64,000 bases of DNA from DASQYE01 sp035940775 (GCA_035940775.1 DASZEN010000013.1:1-64000); one strand, 5' to 3'. Positions 38,501 through 46,586 are shown, counted from the first letter of the stretch. Made by a program: numbers and translations. Notes: a model not told the origin generated them from the letters alone.

Positions 38501-38776
38501 GAGCCCTTCTACAGCTTCGACGCGCGTCTGGCGCGGCGCTTCCCCTTCCGGGAGACCATGTTCATAGAGCTGACCTTTGAAGGCTTCAATCTCTTCAACC
38601 ACACGAATTTTACGGGCATCAACAACATCGTCGGCAGTTTGCCGATAGCACAACTCAGAGCGCTGGCCGAGACGCGCCCGCGCGGCAATTCGCTCGTAGC
38701 GCCGACCGCGCCGCTCGGCTTCACGTCGGCGGCCGCGCCTAGGCAGTTGCAGTTCGGCATCCGTTTCAATTTTTAA
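35573..38776 (+). CDS. TonB-dependent receptor, acidobacterial Oar-like
   Basis: A 1067-residue outer-membrane receptor. Signal peptide 1-24 (ALLFVLVLGISPAFSQA); carboxypeptidase-regulatory-like beta-sandwich about 28-110 (ELRGQVIDTAGAAIPDASVT, then SSDEDGNYVFLNLLPSSYEL); plug about 130-250 (NLPISRRNYLDYALLTPGV, VNQEAVQEFQVLRNSYNAEF, GGIVNIVSKSGSN); the remainder is beta-barrel ending in the aromatic terminus GIRFNF. Receptors of this build are abundant in Acidobacteriota and take up large or poorly permeable substrates with TonB-ExbBD energy. None of the TonB system is in the window. The shared operator suggests a hydrophobic or fatty-acid-linked substrate, which is inference. AGGAG lies upstream of the ATG. 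Confidence 0.93.
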   Translation: MRSLSHLFWALLFVLVLGISPAFSQASSSTAELRGQVIDTAGAAIPDASVTITDVSKGTSRTTSSDEDGNYVFLNLLPSSYELKVEAASKGFAPSTTRIELTVGQQANIPVQLGTGNIAATVDIVGGQEVVETDRTQQSSVVDERQITNLPISRRNYLDYALLTPGVSDADNISDASDFRVAQTPQSGLSFGGNNGRGNLVAVDGGETNTVSGGVQTTVNQEAVQEFQVLRNSYNAEFGGASGGIVNIVSKSGSNRWSGSAFGLFRDDRFDARNAFDFNPEGESPFSRQQFGGSLGGPIRREKTFFFTSIERFSQDETTFVNLLNDPSIFGLTASQTSLFNFLAGTPFAPLAAGLRGALTTTQARYPRTVALFTNASGQFPFTSTQTTFTARFDHNFSERDNAYLRFNLNDSVFENQAAGALTAVSRGRTLDSFNGGVLFSENHQFSSTTVNELKLQYSYLNFKVLPNDTVGPEFNIEGFGFFGRDIFLPSSTIQRQYDVLDNLSYVRSNHTLKFGGSFFATDVSTANETFFGGRFNFGAAIPLSNIIVGAAGPATLAALTNFLTAANPALLPTVRAPISALQSFNLNLPIVYQQGFGTSEVNSWTYRYAVYGQDTWKVRPNFTFTYGLRYSISDEPFYMPLDKNDFQPRMGFSWDPWRDGKTAIRAGAGIFSGYTIYSVPNVTKTLSGFPGDPINIVLSTATSAPLGVPASTTIYGTLLAQGVIGNRTITAADLAQFGIVPRPGAPLEVRFRTEPDYETPTTYQASAGIQRDLGNGFSLEASYLWTRGLHLTRNRDTNQFRKSGFNPTFGIPCFVRFPAAVATSPTSCLGTASDFRNPLRFQDNIYESSANSFYNAGTISLQRRYANNFSLNVHYTFSKSIDEVTDFNSDWSAQDPLNLRLDRALSAFDQRHRAVFSGVFGSPWKNKVLADWIFAPIFIAGSGRPFNLLLGFDANNDGRSQSDRPFAAGRNTGLGEPFYSFDARLARRFPFRETMFIELTFEGFNLFNHTNFTGINNIVGSLPIAQLRALAETRPRGNSLVAPTAPLGFTSAAAPRQLQFGIRFNF

Positions 38777-38946
38777 CCGTCGGGTGTAAAGGATATAAAC
38801 CCCGCGAAGGAGAGCCTCCGGACGTGAACGAGGCTCTCCTTCTCTTTAGCGCGACTCGGCGTGTAAAGTCATAAGGATTGTGTGACGGCGCGCGGGCGTG
38901 CTCCGGCGAAAGGACGCGCGCTCGCGCTCTCTTCGCGGCTGAACGG

Positions 38947-38983
38947 AAAACGACTGGACACAAACGTAAAACGATTGGACACA
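38947..38983 (+). repeat. Direct repeat of 16 bases, 21-bp period
   Basis: AAAACGACTGGACACA (38947-38962) is repeated as AAAACGATTGGACACA (38968-38983), one base different, with starts exactly 21 bases apart (two helical turns). The second copy ends two bases before the start codon of the thioesterase gene. It could be a tandem regulator site or a local duplication. Confidence 0.6.
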
Positions 38984-38984
38984 G

Positions 38985-39398
38985 ATGGCGTCTCCTTTCA
39001 TAGAGTTCAAGCGTCGCCTTCGCTGGGCGGACGCCGATGCCGCCGGTCGCCTTCATTTCCCGCGTATCTTCGAGATCATAGAAGAGGCCGAGGTCGAGCT
39101 GCTGCGCGGGGTCGAATGGCCCGCGGAGGTGCGGCCGAAAGGGTACGACTTCCCGCGCGTGCATCTTGAGTGCCGGTTCCTGCGCATCCTTGCGCTCGAT
39201 GACCCGTTCCGCCTGCGGCTCACGGTCGGCAAGCTCGGGCGCACCTCAATCCGCTACGACTATCAGGTTTTCAACGCCGCAGAAGAACTGGCGTTGGAGG
39301 GGACGATGACGGTCGTCGTGATGCAGAACGGCAAGCCCGTAGAGATTCCGTATGAGCTGCGCGCGGCGCTCGACGGCCGGACGCGAGAGGAACAGTAG
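38985..39398 (+). CDS. Acyl-CoA thioesterase, 4HBT hotdog family
   Basis: A 137-residue hotdog-fold protein. The start of the fold FKRRLRWADADAAGRLHFPR near residues 8-27 aligns with the 4-hydroxybenzoyl-CoA thioesterase region, with the active-site aspartate in the DADAAG turn and IFEIIEEAEVELL as the central helix. Later strands are VHLECRFLRILALDDPFRLR and SIRYDYQVFNAAEELALEG. It should hydrolyse acyl-CoA thioesters; chain preference is unknown. It is followed after 175 bases by an AidB-like acyl-CoA dehydrogenase on the same strand, consistent with acyl-CoA turnover. Confidence 0.85.
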   Translation: MASPFIEFKRRLRWADADAAGRLHFPRIFEIIEEAEVELLRGVEWPAEVRPKGYDFPRVHLECRFLRILALDDPFRLRLTVGKLGRTSIRYDYQVFNAAEELALEGTMTVVVMQNGKPVEIPYELRAALDGRTREEQ

Positions 39399-39573
39399 CC
39401 GCATTTCCTCTCGTTTCCGGATACTGTCGATGCGCGAACCGGGCGCGGCCGCCGCCCCGGAACAGATCGAGATCGCGTGCAGGGGTCTGCGCCGTGCGAT
39501 ACTCGCTCGCAAAATCGCTCTCAGCTCCGGCTGGCGCGGGGCGCTTTTTACTCGCAACCGATGGAGATGCAAA

Positions 39574-41256
39574 ATGTCGCAGCCAGGATTTGCCAACCAT
39601 AGGGCCAACCACATGCCGGACGAAGTTTTCAACCAACCCCCGCCGCTCGAAAACTATAATCTCTTTGCGGGCGACGCTCCGCTCAGGGAAGCCCTTGCGC
39701 GCGAAGGCGGCCAGTGGGCCATAACGCAGGTCAGCGAGTTCGGAGCGTTGATGGGACGCGCAGAGACCTTGCGGCTGGGCGAGGCGGCGAACCGACACCC
39801 GCCAGTCCTCAGCACGCACGACCGCTTCGGATGCCGGATTGACGAGGTGGAGTTTCACCCCGCATGGCACGAGTTGATGCGAATCGGCATTACGCACCGG
39901 CACCACTCGCTGCCGTGGACGAACCCGCGCGCGGGCGCGCACGTCGTCCGCGCCGCGCTCAACATGCTGCGTCATCAGGTGGACGAAGGCGTGAGTTGTC
40001 CGCTGACCATGACCTTTGCGGTCGTGCCCTCGCTCCGGCTTCAGCCCGACGTGGCCGCCCAATGGCTGCCGCGCGCGCTCTCCGACGAGTACGACCCACG
40101 CGCGGGCGTCCCCGCCTCGGAGAAGCGCGGAGTCCTCTTCGGGATGGCGCTGACCGAAAGGCAGGGCGGTTCGGACGTGCAAGCCAACACGACGCGCGCC
40201 GTGCCCACGGGAGCCGGGTGCGGGCCAGGCGAAGAGTACGCCCTCGAGGGGCACAAGTGGTTCTGCTCCGCGCCCATGTGCGATGCGTTTTTGACCCTCG
40301 CGCAGACGGACAAAGGTCTCTCCTGTTTCCTGCTGCCGCGCCTGCTCCCGGACGGCACGCTCAACGGCTTTCACCTGCAACGGTTGAAGGACAAGCTCGG
40401 CAATCGCTCCAACGCTTCGAGCGAGGTGGAGTTTCGCGCCGCGCGTGCGCGCATGGTCGGCGAAGAGGGGCGCGGCGTGCCGACGATCATCGAGATGGTC
40501 AGGCATACGCGCCTCGATTGCGCCTTCGGCTCGGCGGCCACGATGCGGCGCGCTCTGGCCGAAGCCCTGCACCATGCTACACACCGGCGCGCTTTCGGGC
40601 AGAGGCTCTGGGAGCAACCCCTGATGCGAAATGTTCTGGCTGACCTGTGCGTTGAGGTGGAGGCGGCGACGACGATGGCCTTGCGGCTCGCGCGCGGCTT
40701 CGACGAGTCGCCGACGGACGAGGCGGCGCGCAAGTTCACGCGTCTCGCCACGGCGGTCGGAAAATACTGGATTACGAAACGCGCGGTCGGGGTCGTCGCC
40801 GAAGCCCTTGAGTGTATCGGCGGCAACGGTTACGTCGAAGAGTTCCCGCTCGCGCGCCTCTACCGCGACGCGCCGCTCAATTCCATCTGGGAGGGCTCCG
40901 GCAATGTTCAGTGCCTCGAAATGCTGCGCGCCGTCAAAAAGGACGCGGGCATTTTGGAGACGACCCTCTCGGAGATTCGCGCGGCGCGCGGCGCGAATCG
41001 TCACTTCGATAACTTCACCGCGAGGCTTGAGCGCGAGTTGATGGATTCGACCCAACGTGAAGCGCGTGCGCGCCGACTGGCGGAGCTGCTCGCGCTCGCC
41101 TTGCAGGGCTCGCTTCTGGTGCGATATGCCCCGCCCGCCGTGTCGGATGCGTTCTGCGCCTCGCGTCTCGCTGGCGACGCCGGTCTGGTCTTCGGGACTC
41201 TTTCGGCGGGCACGGATTTCAGTGCTATCATCGAGCGCTCGCGACCTCAGATTTAA
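39574..41256 (+). CDS. aidB: AidB-like acyl-CoA dehydrogenase
   Basis: A 560-residue flavoprotein that follows AidB along its length: VFNQPPPLENYNLFAGDAPL at the start, FHPAWHELM near 95, SCPLTMTFAVVPSL near 145, GMALTERQGGSDVQANTTRA near 195, the KLGNRSNASSEVEF block near 280 and GGNGYVEEFPLARLYRDAP with NSIWEGSGNVQCLE near 430-450. GGAG 7 bases before the ATG at 39574 decides the start; upstream frame is unsupported. E. coli AidB belongs to the Ada alkylation response and shows weak isovaleryl-CoA dehydrogenase activity. Here the neighbours are a thioesterase and an enoyl reductase-like gene, so a metabolic role is at least as likely. Confidence 0.88.
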   Translation: MSQPGFANHRANHMPDEVFNQPPPLENYNLFAGDAPLREALAREGGQWAITQVSEFGALMGRAETLRLGEAANRHPPVLSTHDRFGCRIDEVEFHPAWHELMRIGITHRHHSLPWTNPRAGAHVVRAALNMLRHQVDEGVSCPLTMTFAVVPSLRLQPDVAAQWLPRALSDEYDPRAGVPASEKRGVLFGMALTERQGGSDVQANTTRAVPTGAGCGPGEEYALEGHKWFCSAPMCDAFLTLAQTDKGLSCFLLPRLLPDGTLNGFHLQRLKDKLGNRSNASSEVEFRAARARMVGEEGRGVPTIIEMVRHTRLDCAFGSAATMRRALAEALHHATHRRAFGQRLWEQPLMRNVLADLCVEVEAATTMALRLARGFDESPTDEAARKFTRLATAVGKYWITKRAVGVVAEALECIGGNGYVEEFPLARLYRDAPLNSIWEGSGNVQCLEMLRAVKKDAGILETTLSEIRAARGANRHFDNFTARLERELMDSTQREARARRLAELLALALQGSLLVRYAPPAVSDAFCASRLAGDAGLVFGTLSAGTDFSAIIERSRPQI

Positions 41257-41290
41257 GTGTAAAGTTTTGATCCCGTCACGGAGGATGACA

Positions 41291-42274
41291 ATGCACAGCG
41301 TAAGGTTTTACGAGTTTGGCGATCCGGCCGTAGTTCTGCGCGTGGAAGATGCGCCGCAGCCTGAGCCGGGCGCGAACGAGGTTTTGGTAAAGATGCGCGC
41401 GCGTCCGATCAACCCCTCAGACCTGCTTACGGTGCGTGGACTTTATGGCGCGCTGCCAAAGCTTCCGGCGACGCCGGGGCTCGAAGGCATGGGCGAAGTG
41501 GCGGCCGTAGGCGACGGCGTGAAGAATCTCGGCGCGGGCCAGCGTGTGATTCCGCTCGGCATCTCCGGCACGTGGCAGGAATACCTGCTGGCCCAGAGCG
41601 CACAACTCATCCCTGTGCCGGAGAGCGTCAGCGACCAGACGGCGGCGCAGTTCGTAGTCAATCCCCTGACAGCCTGGATAATGACGGTCGAAGAGCTTCG
41701 GCTTCAGCCCGGCGAGTGGCTGCTGCAAACGGCCGCCGGTTCAACGCTCGGTCGAGTGGTGTTGCAGATTGCCGCCCTGCGCGGCTTCAAGACTATTAAT
41801 GTGGTGAGGCGGCGCGAGCAGGTCGAAGAATTAAAAGCGCTCGGCGCGGACGAAGTAATCTGCACGGCGGACGAAGATTTGGTCGAGCGCGTCAGGGAGA
41901 TCACGGGCCGCGCGGGCATCACCAAAGCGATTGATGCGGTCGGAGGCGAGACGGGCGGCGCGGTCGTGAGCACGCTCTCACGCGGCGGTATGCTGCTCGT
42001 TTACGGGCTGCTCTCTATGGAGCCCATGCCGGTCGATAGCGGTCGCATGATCTTCACCTCCGCGACCATACGCGGCTTCTGGCTGAGCGAATGGTTTCGC
42101 ACCACCCTGCCCGAACGTCAGCAGGCCGTCACCGTGGAGCTGCTGCGACTGATGACGACAAATGAAATAGTGCCGCCCGTCGAGGCCGAATACCCATTGA
42201 CGGACGTGCTCGCGGCCGTCGAACACGCGCAACGCCCCGGCCGCAGCGGCAAGGTACTACTAACGGAGGGATGA
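41291..42274 (+). CDS. MECR-like zinc-free enoyl reductase / quinone oxidoreductase
   Basis: A 327-residue MDR-superfamily protein without zinc ligands. MECR/ETR-type features are visible: RPINPSDLLTVRGLYGALPK near residues 41-60 with the tyrosine used as active-site residue in that group, VNPLTAWIM near 130, nucleotide loop TAAGSTLGRVVLQIAAL near 150 and INVVRRREQ near 175. It probably reduces 2-enoyl thioesters or quinones with NADPH. I start it at 41291 because GAGG is 6 bases upstream. The stop codon lies in a GGGATGA repeat that forms a convergent hairpin with the dehydrogenase at 42326. Confidence 0.85.
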   Translation: MHSVRFYEFGDPAVVLRVEDAPQPEPGANEVLVKMRARPINPSDLLTVRGLYGALPKLPATPGLEGMGEVAAVGDGVKNLGAGQRVIPLGISGTWQEYLLAQSAQLIPVPESVSDQTAAQFVVNPLTAWIMTVEELRLQPGEWLLQTAAGSTLGRVVLQIAALRGFKTINVVRRREQVEELKALGADEVICTADEDLVERVREITGRAGITKAIDAVGGETGGAVVSTLSRGGMLLVYGLLSMEPMPVDSGRMIFTSATIRGFWLSEWFRTTLPERQQAVTVELLRLMTTNEIVPPVEAEYPLTDVLAAVEHAQRPGRSGKVLLTEG

Positions 42275-42376
42275 GGGATGAAAGGGGTTGAGTAGTTGAT
42301 CCGGGTGAGCCCGTAGTCAATCATTTCATCCCTGATCGCTGCCGCCCTCATCCCTTCGTTCTCCTCCCTTCGTTAT
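42266..42376. repeat. GGGATGA palindromic repeat between convergent genes
   Basis: The left arm (42266-42284) contains GGGATGAGGGATGAAA; the right arm (42324-42358) reads TTTCATCCCTGATCGCTGCC then GCCCTCATCCCTTCG. It holds the stop codons of both flanking convergent genes: TGA of the MECR-like gene in the left arm and TGA of the alcohol dehydrogenase in the right arm. It is placed to work as a bidirectional terminator. Confidence 0.8.
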
Positions 42377-43492
42377 GATGCCGCGTGCGCCTTCGCCTGA
42401 CGCGAGCGCGGCGAGCGCATCATTTACTTCGTCCAGCCGGTAGGTACGCGTGACGAGTTCATCAAGCTTCAGTTTGCCCTCCCTGTGAAGGGCGACCAGA
42501 CGTGGGATGTCCCTCAAGGGTTGGCCCGAGCCGTAGACAGACCCCACCAGCCGCTTCTCCTGCATGACGAAAGGAAAGAGGGGGAAACCGGCGCGCGCGT
42601 CCGTGCGTGCGAGACCCGTGAGGACGACCGTGCCGCCTTTGCGCGTGAACGCAAGCGCCTGCGTCAAAGTTTCGGGCAAGCCCACGGTATCGAAGACGTA
42701 ATCGGCGCCGCGCCCGCCGGTCAGCTCGCGCACTCCTCGCTCGGCAGCATCCGGGGTAGAGGCTTCGACCGTGTCGGTTGCGCCAAACTCGCGCGCGAGC
42801 TTGAGCGGAATGCTTCGCGTATCGACGGCTATGATCTTCTCACACGCGGCGAGTCTTGCGCCCTGCACTACGTTCAGGCCCACGCCGCCAGCGCCGATCA
42901 CCACGATCCGAGCGCCAGCCTCGACGCGGGCCGCATTCATCACCGCGCCGACGCCCGTAATCACAGCACACCCGAGCGTCGCCAGCGCCTCGAACCCTAC
43001 ATCGGCGGGGACAGCGATTGCGCCCTCTTCCGCCACCACGGCGAAATCGGCGAAGCAGGCCGTGCCGTTGAAATGCGCGAGCGGCTGTCCGCGCGCGCTC
43101 AAGCGCGTGCCTCCGGCGGGCAGACGATTGCGATAAGTCGTGCGCTCAAGGCGGTCGCAAAGCACCGGGCGGCCTTCGAGGCAAGGCGGGCATGCGCCGC
43201 ACGGCGGAGCCCAGCAAAATACGACGCGCTCTCCGCGGCGCAGGCGCGTTACACCAGGGCCCACTTCGCGCACAATGCCAGCGCCTTCGTGGCCCAGGAC
43301 GAGCGGAGTACGCGCGGGCCAGTCGCCGCGCGCCGGATGCAGGTCGCTATGGCACACGCCAGCCGCTTTGACTTCGACCAGGACTTCGCCCGCGCGCGGC
43401 GCTTCCAGCTCGGCCTCTTCAACCGAGAGCGGAGCGCCTTGCTCCCAGAGAATGGCGGCCTTGATACGCATCGCAGCGTTACCCGTCGTCAT
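42326..43492 (-). CDS. Zinc-dependent alcohol dehydrogenase
   Basis: A 388-residue MDR alcohol dehydrogenase. The catalytic zinc cysteine is in AGVCHSDLH near residue 45, with HEGAGIVREVGPGV near 68. The structural-zinc lobe has four cysteines in CWAPPCGACPPCLEGRPVLC near 90-110. The NAD fold has VVIGAGGVGLNVVQGARLA near 190. The group resembles class III-like and aryl/long-chain alcohol dehydrogenases; the substrate is unknown. The ATG at 43492 overlaps the kinase stop (ATGA). The last 14 residues (KGGERRDEGGSDQG) come from a GGGATGA repeat and are not family sequence. Confidence 0.9.
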   Translation of the reverse strand: MTTGNAAMRIKAAILWEQGAPLSVEEAELEAPRAGEVLVEVKAAGVCHSDLHPARGDWPARTPLVLGHEGAGIVREVGPGVTRLRRGERVVFCWAPPCGACPPCLEGRPVLCDRLERTTYRNRLPAGGTRLSARGQPLAHFNGTACFADFAVVAEEGAIAVPADVGFEALATLGCAVITGVGAVMNAARVEAGARIVVIGAGGVGLNVVQGARLAACEKIIAVDTRSIPLKLAREFGATDTVEASTPDAAERGVRELTGGRGADYVFDTVGLPETLTQALAFTRKGGTVVLTGLARTDARAGFPLFPFVMQEKRLVGSVYGSGQPLRDIPRLVALHREGKLKLDELVTRTYRLDEVNDALAALASGEGARGIITKGGERRDEGGSDQG

Positions 43493-44580
43493 GCCTTTTC
43501 CGCCAGCGCAGCCGCCACACGGGCGAGCCATGCAACGCGCTCGTCCAGCGTGGCGAAGCGCGGGTCATCCGTCTGCCCGCGATGATAACGATAGAAAATC
43601 TGTTGCAGTACTACGGCCAGCTTGAAGACGGCGAACACTTCGTAGAAAGTTATATTGGCAAGCTCAAGCGCCGTGCGCTCGTCGTAGCGCTCAAGAATCT
43701 CGGCACGCGTGAACCAGCCCTCGCGGTTGGTGACGGACGAGACGGCGTCCGCGCCGCGCGCGGCATTCGCCACATGCACCCAGTAGGCCAGCAGAATCCC
43801 GAGGTCTATGAGGGGGTCGCCGACCGCCGCCATCTCCCAATCGAAGACGCCTACGAGACGCCCGACATCGCGTGCGTCGAGCATCACGTTATCCAGCTTG
43901 AAATCGCCGTGAACCAGCGTCGGCCTCTGCGGGTCAGGCGGCAGGCGCTCCATGAGCCACGCGGCGAGCGCGTCCATCTCCCTTAGCTCGCTCGTCCGCG
44001 AGCCGTGCCAGCGCTCACTCCAACCGCGCACCTGCCGTTCGACAAAGCCAGTGGGCTTGCCCAGGCTCGTGAGGCCGTGAGCATGGATGTCAACTAGATG
44101 CAGTCTCGCGAGCGCGTCTACGAGAGCGAGGCTTGCCCTGCGTCGCTCCTCCGGTTGCCCTGCCAGTTCCGGCGGCTCTTCAGTTCGCACGACGAGGCCG
44201 CGCCGCCGCTCCATCACGTAGAAGGTTGAGCCTATGACGCTCATCTCTTCGCAGAGCATAAAGGGGCGCGGCGCGAGGCTGTAAACCGGATGCACTGCCT
44301 CAAGGATGCGATACTCGCGCGCCATGTCGTGCGCGCGCGGCGGCACGGGCCCGAACGGCGGTCTCCGCATGACGAACTCCTGATGGCCGAATCGCAGGAG
44401 ATAGGTCAGGTTGGAATGGCCTCCCGGAAACTGCTCGACGGTCATCGGAGCCGAGGCGTCGAATCGCTCGCCCGGTAGAGCGACCAATCGTTCGCGCACA
44501 TAGACGGCGAGCGCATCCCAATCAAGCTGCTCGCTCGTGCGCACCTGGCGTGTATCTGAAAAGGACGGATCAATCGTCAT
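43489..44580 (-). CDS. APH-family kinase, ACAD10/11 kinase-domain-like
   Basis: A 363-residue protein-kinase-like fold phosphotransferase. It has FPGGHSNLTYLLRFG near residue 52 as nucleotide loop, FVMRRPPFGPVPPRAHDMAR near 70 with the lysine-equivalent position, the catalytic LVHGDFKLDNVMLD near 215 and GVFDWEMAAVGDPLIDLG near 240 with the metal-binding aspartate. The sequence is the type found as the N-terminal half of ACAD10/ACAD11 and in levulinate operons, where such kinases phosphorylate 4-hydroxyacyl-CoA. An acyl-CoA dehydrogenase of fitting type is 2 kb upstream in the same run. Antibiotic resistance is unlikely. Confidence 0.87.
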   Translation of the reverse strand: MTIDPSFSDTRQVRTSEQLDWDALAVYVRERLVALPGERFDASAPMTVEQFPGGHSNLTYLLRFGHQEFVMRRPPFGPVPPRAHDMAREYRILEAVHPVYSLAPRPFMLCEEMSVIGSTFYVMERRRGLVVRTEEPPELAGQPEERRRASLALVDALARLHLVDIHAHGLTSLGKPTGFVERQVRGWSERWHGSRTSELREMDALAAWLMERLPPDPQRPTLVHGDFKLDNVMLDARDVGRLVGVFDWEMAAVGDPLIDLGILLAYWVHVANAARGADAVSSVTNREGWFTRAEILERYDERTALELANITFYEVFAVFKLAVVLQQIFYRYHRGQTDDPRFATLDERVAWLARVAAALAEKA

Positions 44581-44592
44581 TGGTTCTCAAAA

Positions 44593-45120
44593 TCAGGGCC
44601 GGAAGATAATGCAGGTCGTCGTGCCGTGCGCGTAGAGCTTTCCGCTTTCGTCCAGAACCCTGCCTTCGGCTGTGGCGGTGCGACTGCCCACGTGAATCAC
44701 CTGCGCTTCGCACCGCACCACGCCCGTCTCCGCCGTCATCGGGCGGACGAAATTGACTTTGATCTCGAGCGTCGTATAGCCCGCGCCCGCGGGCAGAGTA
44801 GAGTGTATGGCGCAACCCATCGCGGAATCGAGCAGGGTCGCGGCCAGTCCTCCGTGCACGACGCCGATAGGATTGTAGTGATACTCGGCTGGCTCGACCG
44901 TAAACACGGCCCGGCCTTCGCCAAGCTCCGCAAGCCCGAAGTTCATCAGCGCGCTTATGGGCGGGCGCGGCAATGTGCCTTCGACTATTTTTTGCAGGTA
45001 TTCAAGCCCGGACAGATTGCGCCCGGCCTGTGCCAGAGCACGCGGGTCTTCCCAAACGATTGTTCGTGTGCGCGTTTCTTTCCCGGCCTCGTTCATAGTT
45101 TCAAAGACTCTCTTTTTCAC
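44593..45120 (-). CDS. PaaI-family acyl-CoA thioesterase (copy 1)
   Basis: A 175-residue hotdog thioesterase. The catalytic segment VVHGGLAATLLDSAMGCAIH near residue 88 and the strand VNFVRPMTAETGVVRCEAQV near 122 define the PaaI group. It closely resembles the gene at 49069 (both end GKLYAHGT-x-TC). The start is GTG at 45120, 3 bases after the enoyl-CoA hydratase stop; an ATG at 45096 is an alternative. It probably releases free CoA from stalled acyl-CoAs in the pathway. Confidence 0.88.
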   Translation of the reverse strand: MKKRVFETMNEAGKETRTRTIVWEDPRALAQAGRNLSGLEYLQKIVEGTLPRPPISALMNFGLAELGEGRAVFTVEPAEYHYNPIGVVHGGLAATLLDSAMGCAIHSTLPAGAGYTTLEIKVNFVRPMTAETGVVRCEAQVIHVGSRTATAEGRVLDESGKLYAHGTTTCIIFRP

Positions 45121-45123
45121 GTC

Positions 45124-45918
45124 TCAAGCCTTGCCGCCAAAGACCGCCTTGCGCTTTTCGATGAAAGCGGCGACGCCCTCCATAAAGTCTGCCGAGTGAA
45201 AACACTCGTCCTGATTTACCGCTTCAAACTCAAGCGCCGCAGCCAGGTCTGAATGCGCGCCATGATTTAGTCCGGCCTTGATCCGGGCCAGCGCGATTTG
45301 CGGCGCGGAGGCCAAACGCGCGGCGATCCGGTCAACGGTCGCGTCGAGTTCGGCAAACGGCACGACGCGATTGATTAACCCTAAACGCAAAGCCTCCGCA
45401 GCATCTATGATCTCGCCCGTCGCCATCAACTCGAACGCTTTTTGATATCCGACCATGCGCGGCAGGAAGAACGTGCTTCCGCCGTCCGGCATTAAACCTA
45501 TACGGACGAAGACCTGACCGAAGAGCGCCTCATCGGAAGCTATGATTATGTCGCAGGCCAGCGCGTAGTTGTGGCCCACTCCTACCGCGTGGCCGTGCAC
45601 GCGGGCGATGATCGGGACGGGCAGCCCCCGCATAGCCATAATAGTCGGATTAACATGGTCGCGAATCGCCCGCGTCACGTCATAGCTTGCGATGTCGCTC
45701 CGGCTGGTGGCCGCCAGGTCTGCGCCCGCGCAGAAAGACGCGCCCGCGCCCGTCAGTATACAGACGCGCGTCCCGTCCCTTTCGGAACCCTGAATCGCAT
45801 CGCGTAAAAGTCGGATCGTCTCGTGATCGACGGAGTTGCGCCGCTCCGGGCGATTGATGGTGATGCGTTTGATGCCGTCCTGAAGAGTGACGAGCAGCTT
45901 CTCGCTACGGTCTGTCAT
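45124..45918 (-). CDS. Enoyl-CoA hydratase/isomerase family protein
   Basis: A 264-residue crotonase. The CoA-binding stretch CILTGAGASFCAGADLAA near residue 52-70 and the oxyanion/active-site part RVHGHAVGVGHNYALACDII near 105, with FGQVFVRIGLMPDGGSTFFL near 135, match the family. Asp and Gly replace one of the two usual catalytic glutamates (LMPDGG), so hydratase activity is uncertain and it may be an isomerase or act on a special substrate. It lies between a MaoC-type gene and a thioesterase on the same strand. Confidence 0.88.
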   Translation of the reverse strand: MTDRSEKLLVTLQDGIKRITINRPERRNSVDHETIRLLRDAIQGSERDGTRVCILTGAGASFCAGADLAATSRSDIASYDVTRAIRDHVNPTIMAMRGLPVPIIARVHGHAVGVGHNYALACDIIIASDEALFGQVFVRIGLMPDGGSTFFLPRMVGYQKAFELMATGEIIDAAEALRLGLINRVVPFAELDATVDRIAARLASAPQIALARIKAGLNHGAHSDLAAALEFEAVNQDECFHSADFMEGVAAFIEKRKAVFGGKA

Positions 45919-45970
45919 TACTCCGGCTCCTCTCGGTGAAATTCGTACGAGCGCGCGTACCCGTCGTCCC

Positions 45971-46432
45971 TTAAACGTAATAGCGCACCAGCCATTCGGC
46001 CACGCAGACGGGCTTAGCGCCGCCGTCGCGCTCGACCGTCACGCTCCACGTCGCCTGTATGCCGCCGCGTATATCTTCGACCGCGTCCAACGTGAAGCGG
46101 CCTCGGATGCGCGCGCCCGCAGGCACCGGGCTCGTGAAGCGCACGCGATTCAGGCCGTAATTGACTCCCATGCGGAGCCCTCCGACAGAGACGGCCCGCG
46201 TCATCAATTCACTCAGGAGCGACAGCGTCAGGAAACCGTGCGCGATCGTCGTCTTGTAGGGCGACTCGCGCGCGGCACGCTCGGGCTCCGTGTGAATCCA
46301 CTGCCTGTCTTCGGTCGCCTCCGCGAAGAGGTTGATGCGCTCCTGCGTCACCTCGAACCAGTCGCCCACGGCCACCTCCCGCCCGACCAGTTGCCGAAGC
46401 TCCGTTATGCTTTCAATCTCTGTTGCACTCAT
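45971..46432 (-). CDS. MaoC-like (R)-enoyl-CoA hydratase
   Basis: A 153-residue hotdog protein. The hydratase-2 motif is complete: FAEATEDRQWIHTEPERAA near residues 38-56 (catalytic Asp and His) followed by IAHGFLTLSLLSELM near 64. It would hydrate trans-2-enoyl-CoA to the (R)-3-hydroxy form. AGGGGAG 7 bases before the ATG at 46432 decides the start over one seven codons upstream. A repeat of the GGGATGA family lies immediately upstream. Confidence 0.9.
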   Translation of the reverse strand: MSATEIESITELRQLVGREVAVGDWFEVTQERINLFAEATEDRQWIHTEPERAARESPYKTTIAHGFLTLSLLSELMTRAVSVGGLRMGVNYGLNRVRFTSPVPAGARIRGRFTLDAVEDIRGGIQATWSVTVERDGGAKPVCVAEWLVRYYV

Positions 46433-46452
46433 CAAGCATCTCCCCTGAGACA

Positions 46453-46586
46453 AGGGAAGAACGAAGCGATGAGGGCGGCAGCGTGAGGGGTGAAAAGGTT
46501 GGGGTGAATGATTCAGGTGAGCCTGGACTCAATCATTCATCCCTCCGCCCTTATCGCTTCCGCCCTTCGTTCCTCCCTCATCCCTG
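46453..46586. repeat. GGGATGA palindromic repeat
   Basis: The left arm at 46468-46494 (GCGATGAGGGCGGCAGCGTG then AGGGGTGAA) faces the right arm at 46536-46586 (TTCATCCCTCCGCCCTTATC then GCTTCCGCCCTTCGTT and CCCTCATCCC). The right arm is translated on the minus strand as the C-terminal tail of the acyl-CoA dehydrogenase ending at 46529. Confidence 0.75.

Noticed and set aside
39271..41055. 594-codon open frame antisense to the AidB-like gene
   Set aside because: GC-rich shadow frame; the plus-strand protein has strong family motifs and the antisense one has none.
43489..44580. APH-family gene as an aminoglycoside resistance determinant
   Set aside because: Sequence type and neighbourhood fit the ACAD10/11-associated kinase group in acyl-CoA metabolism.
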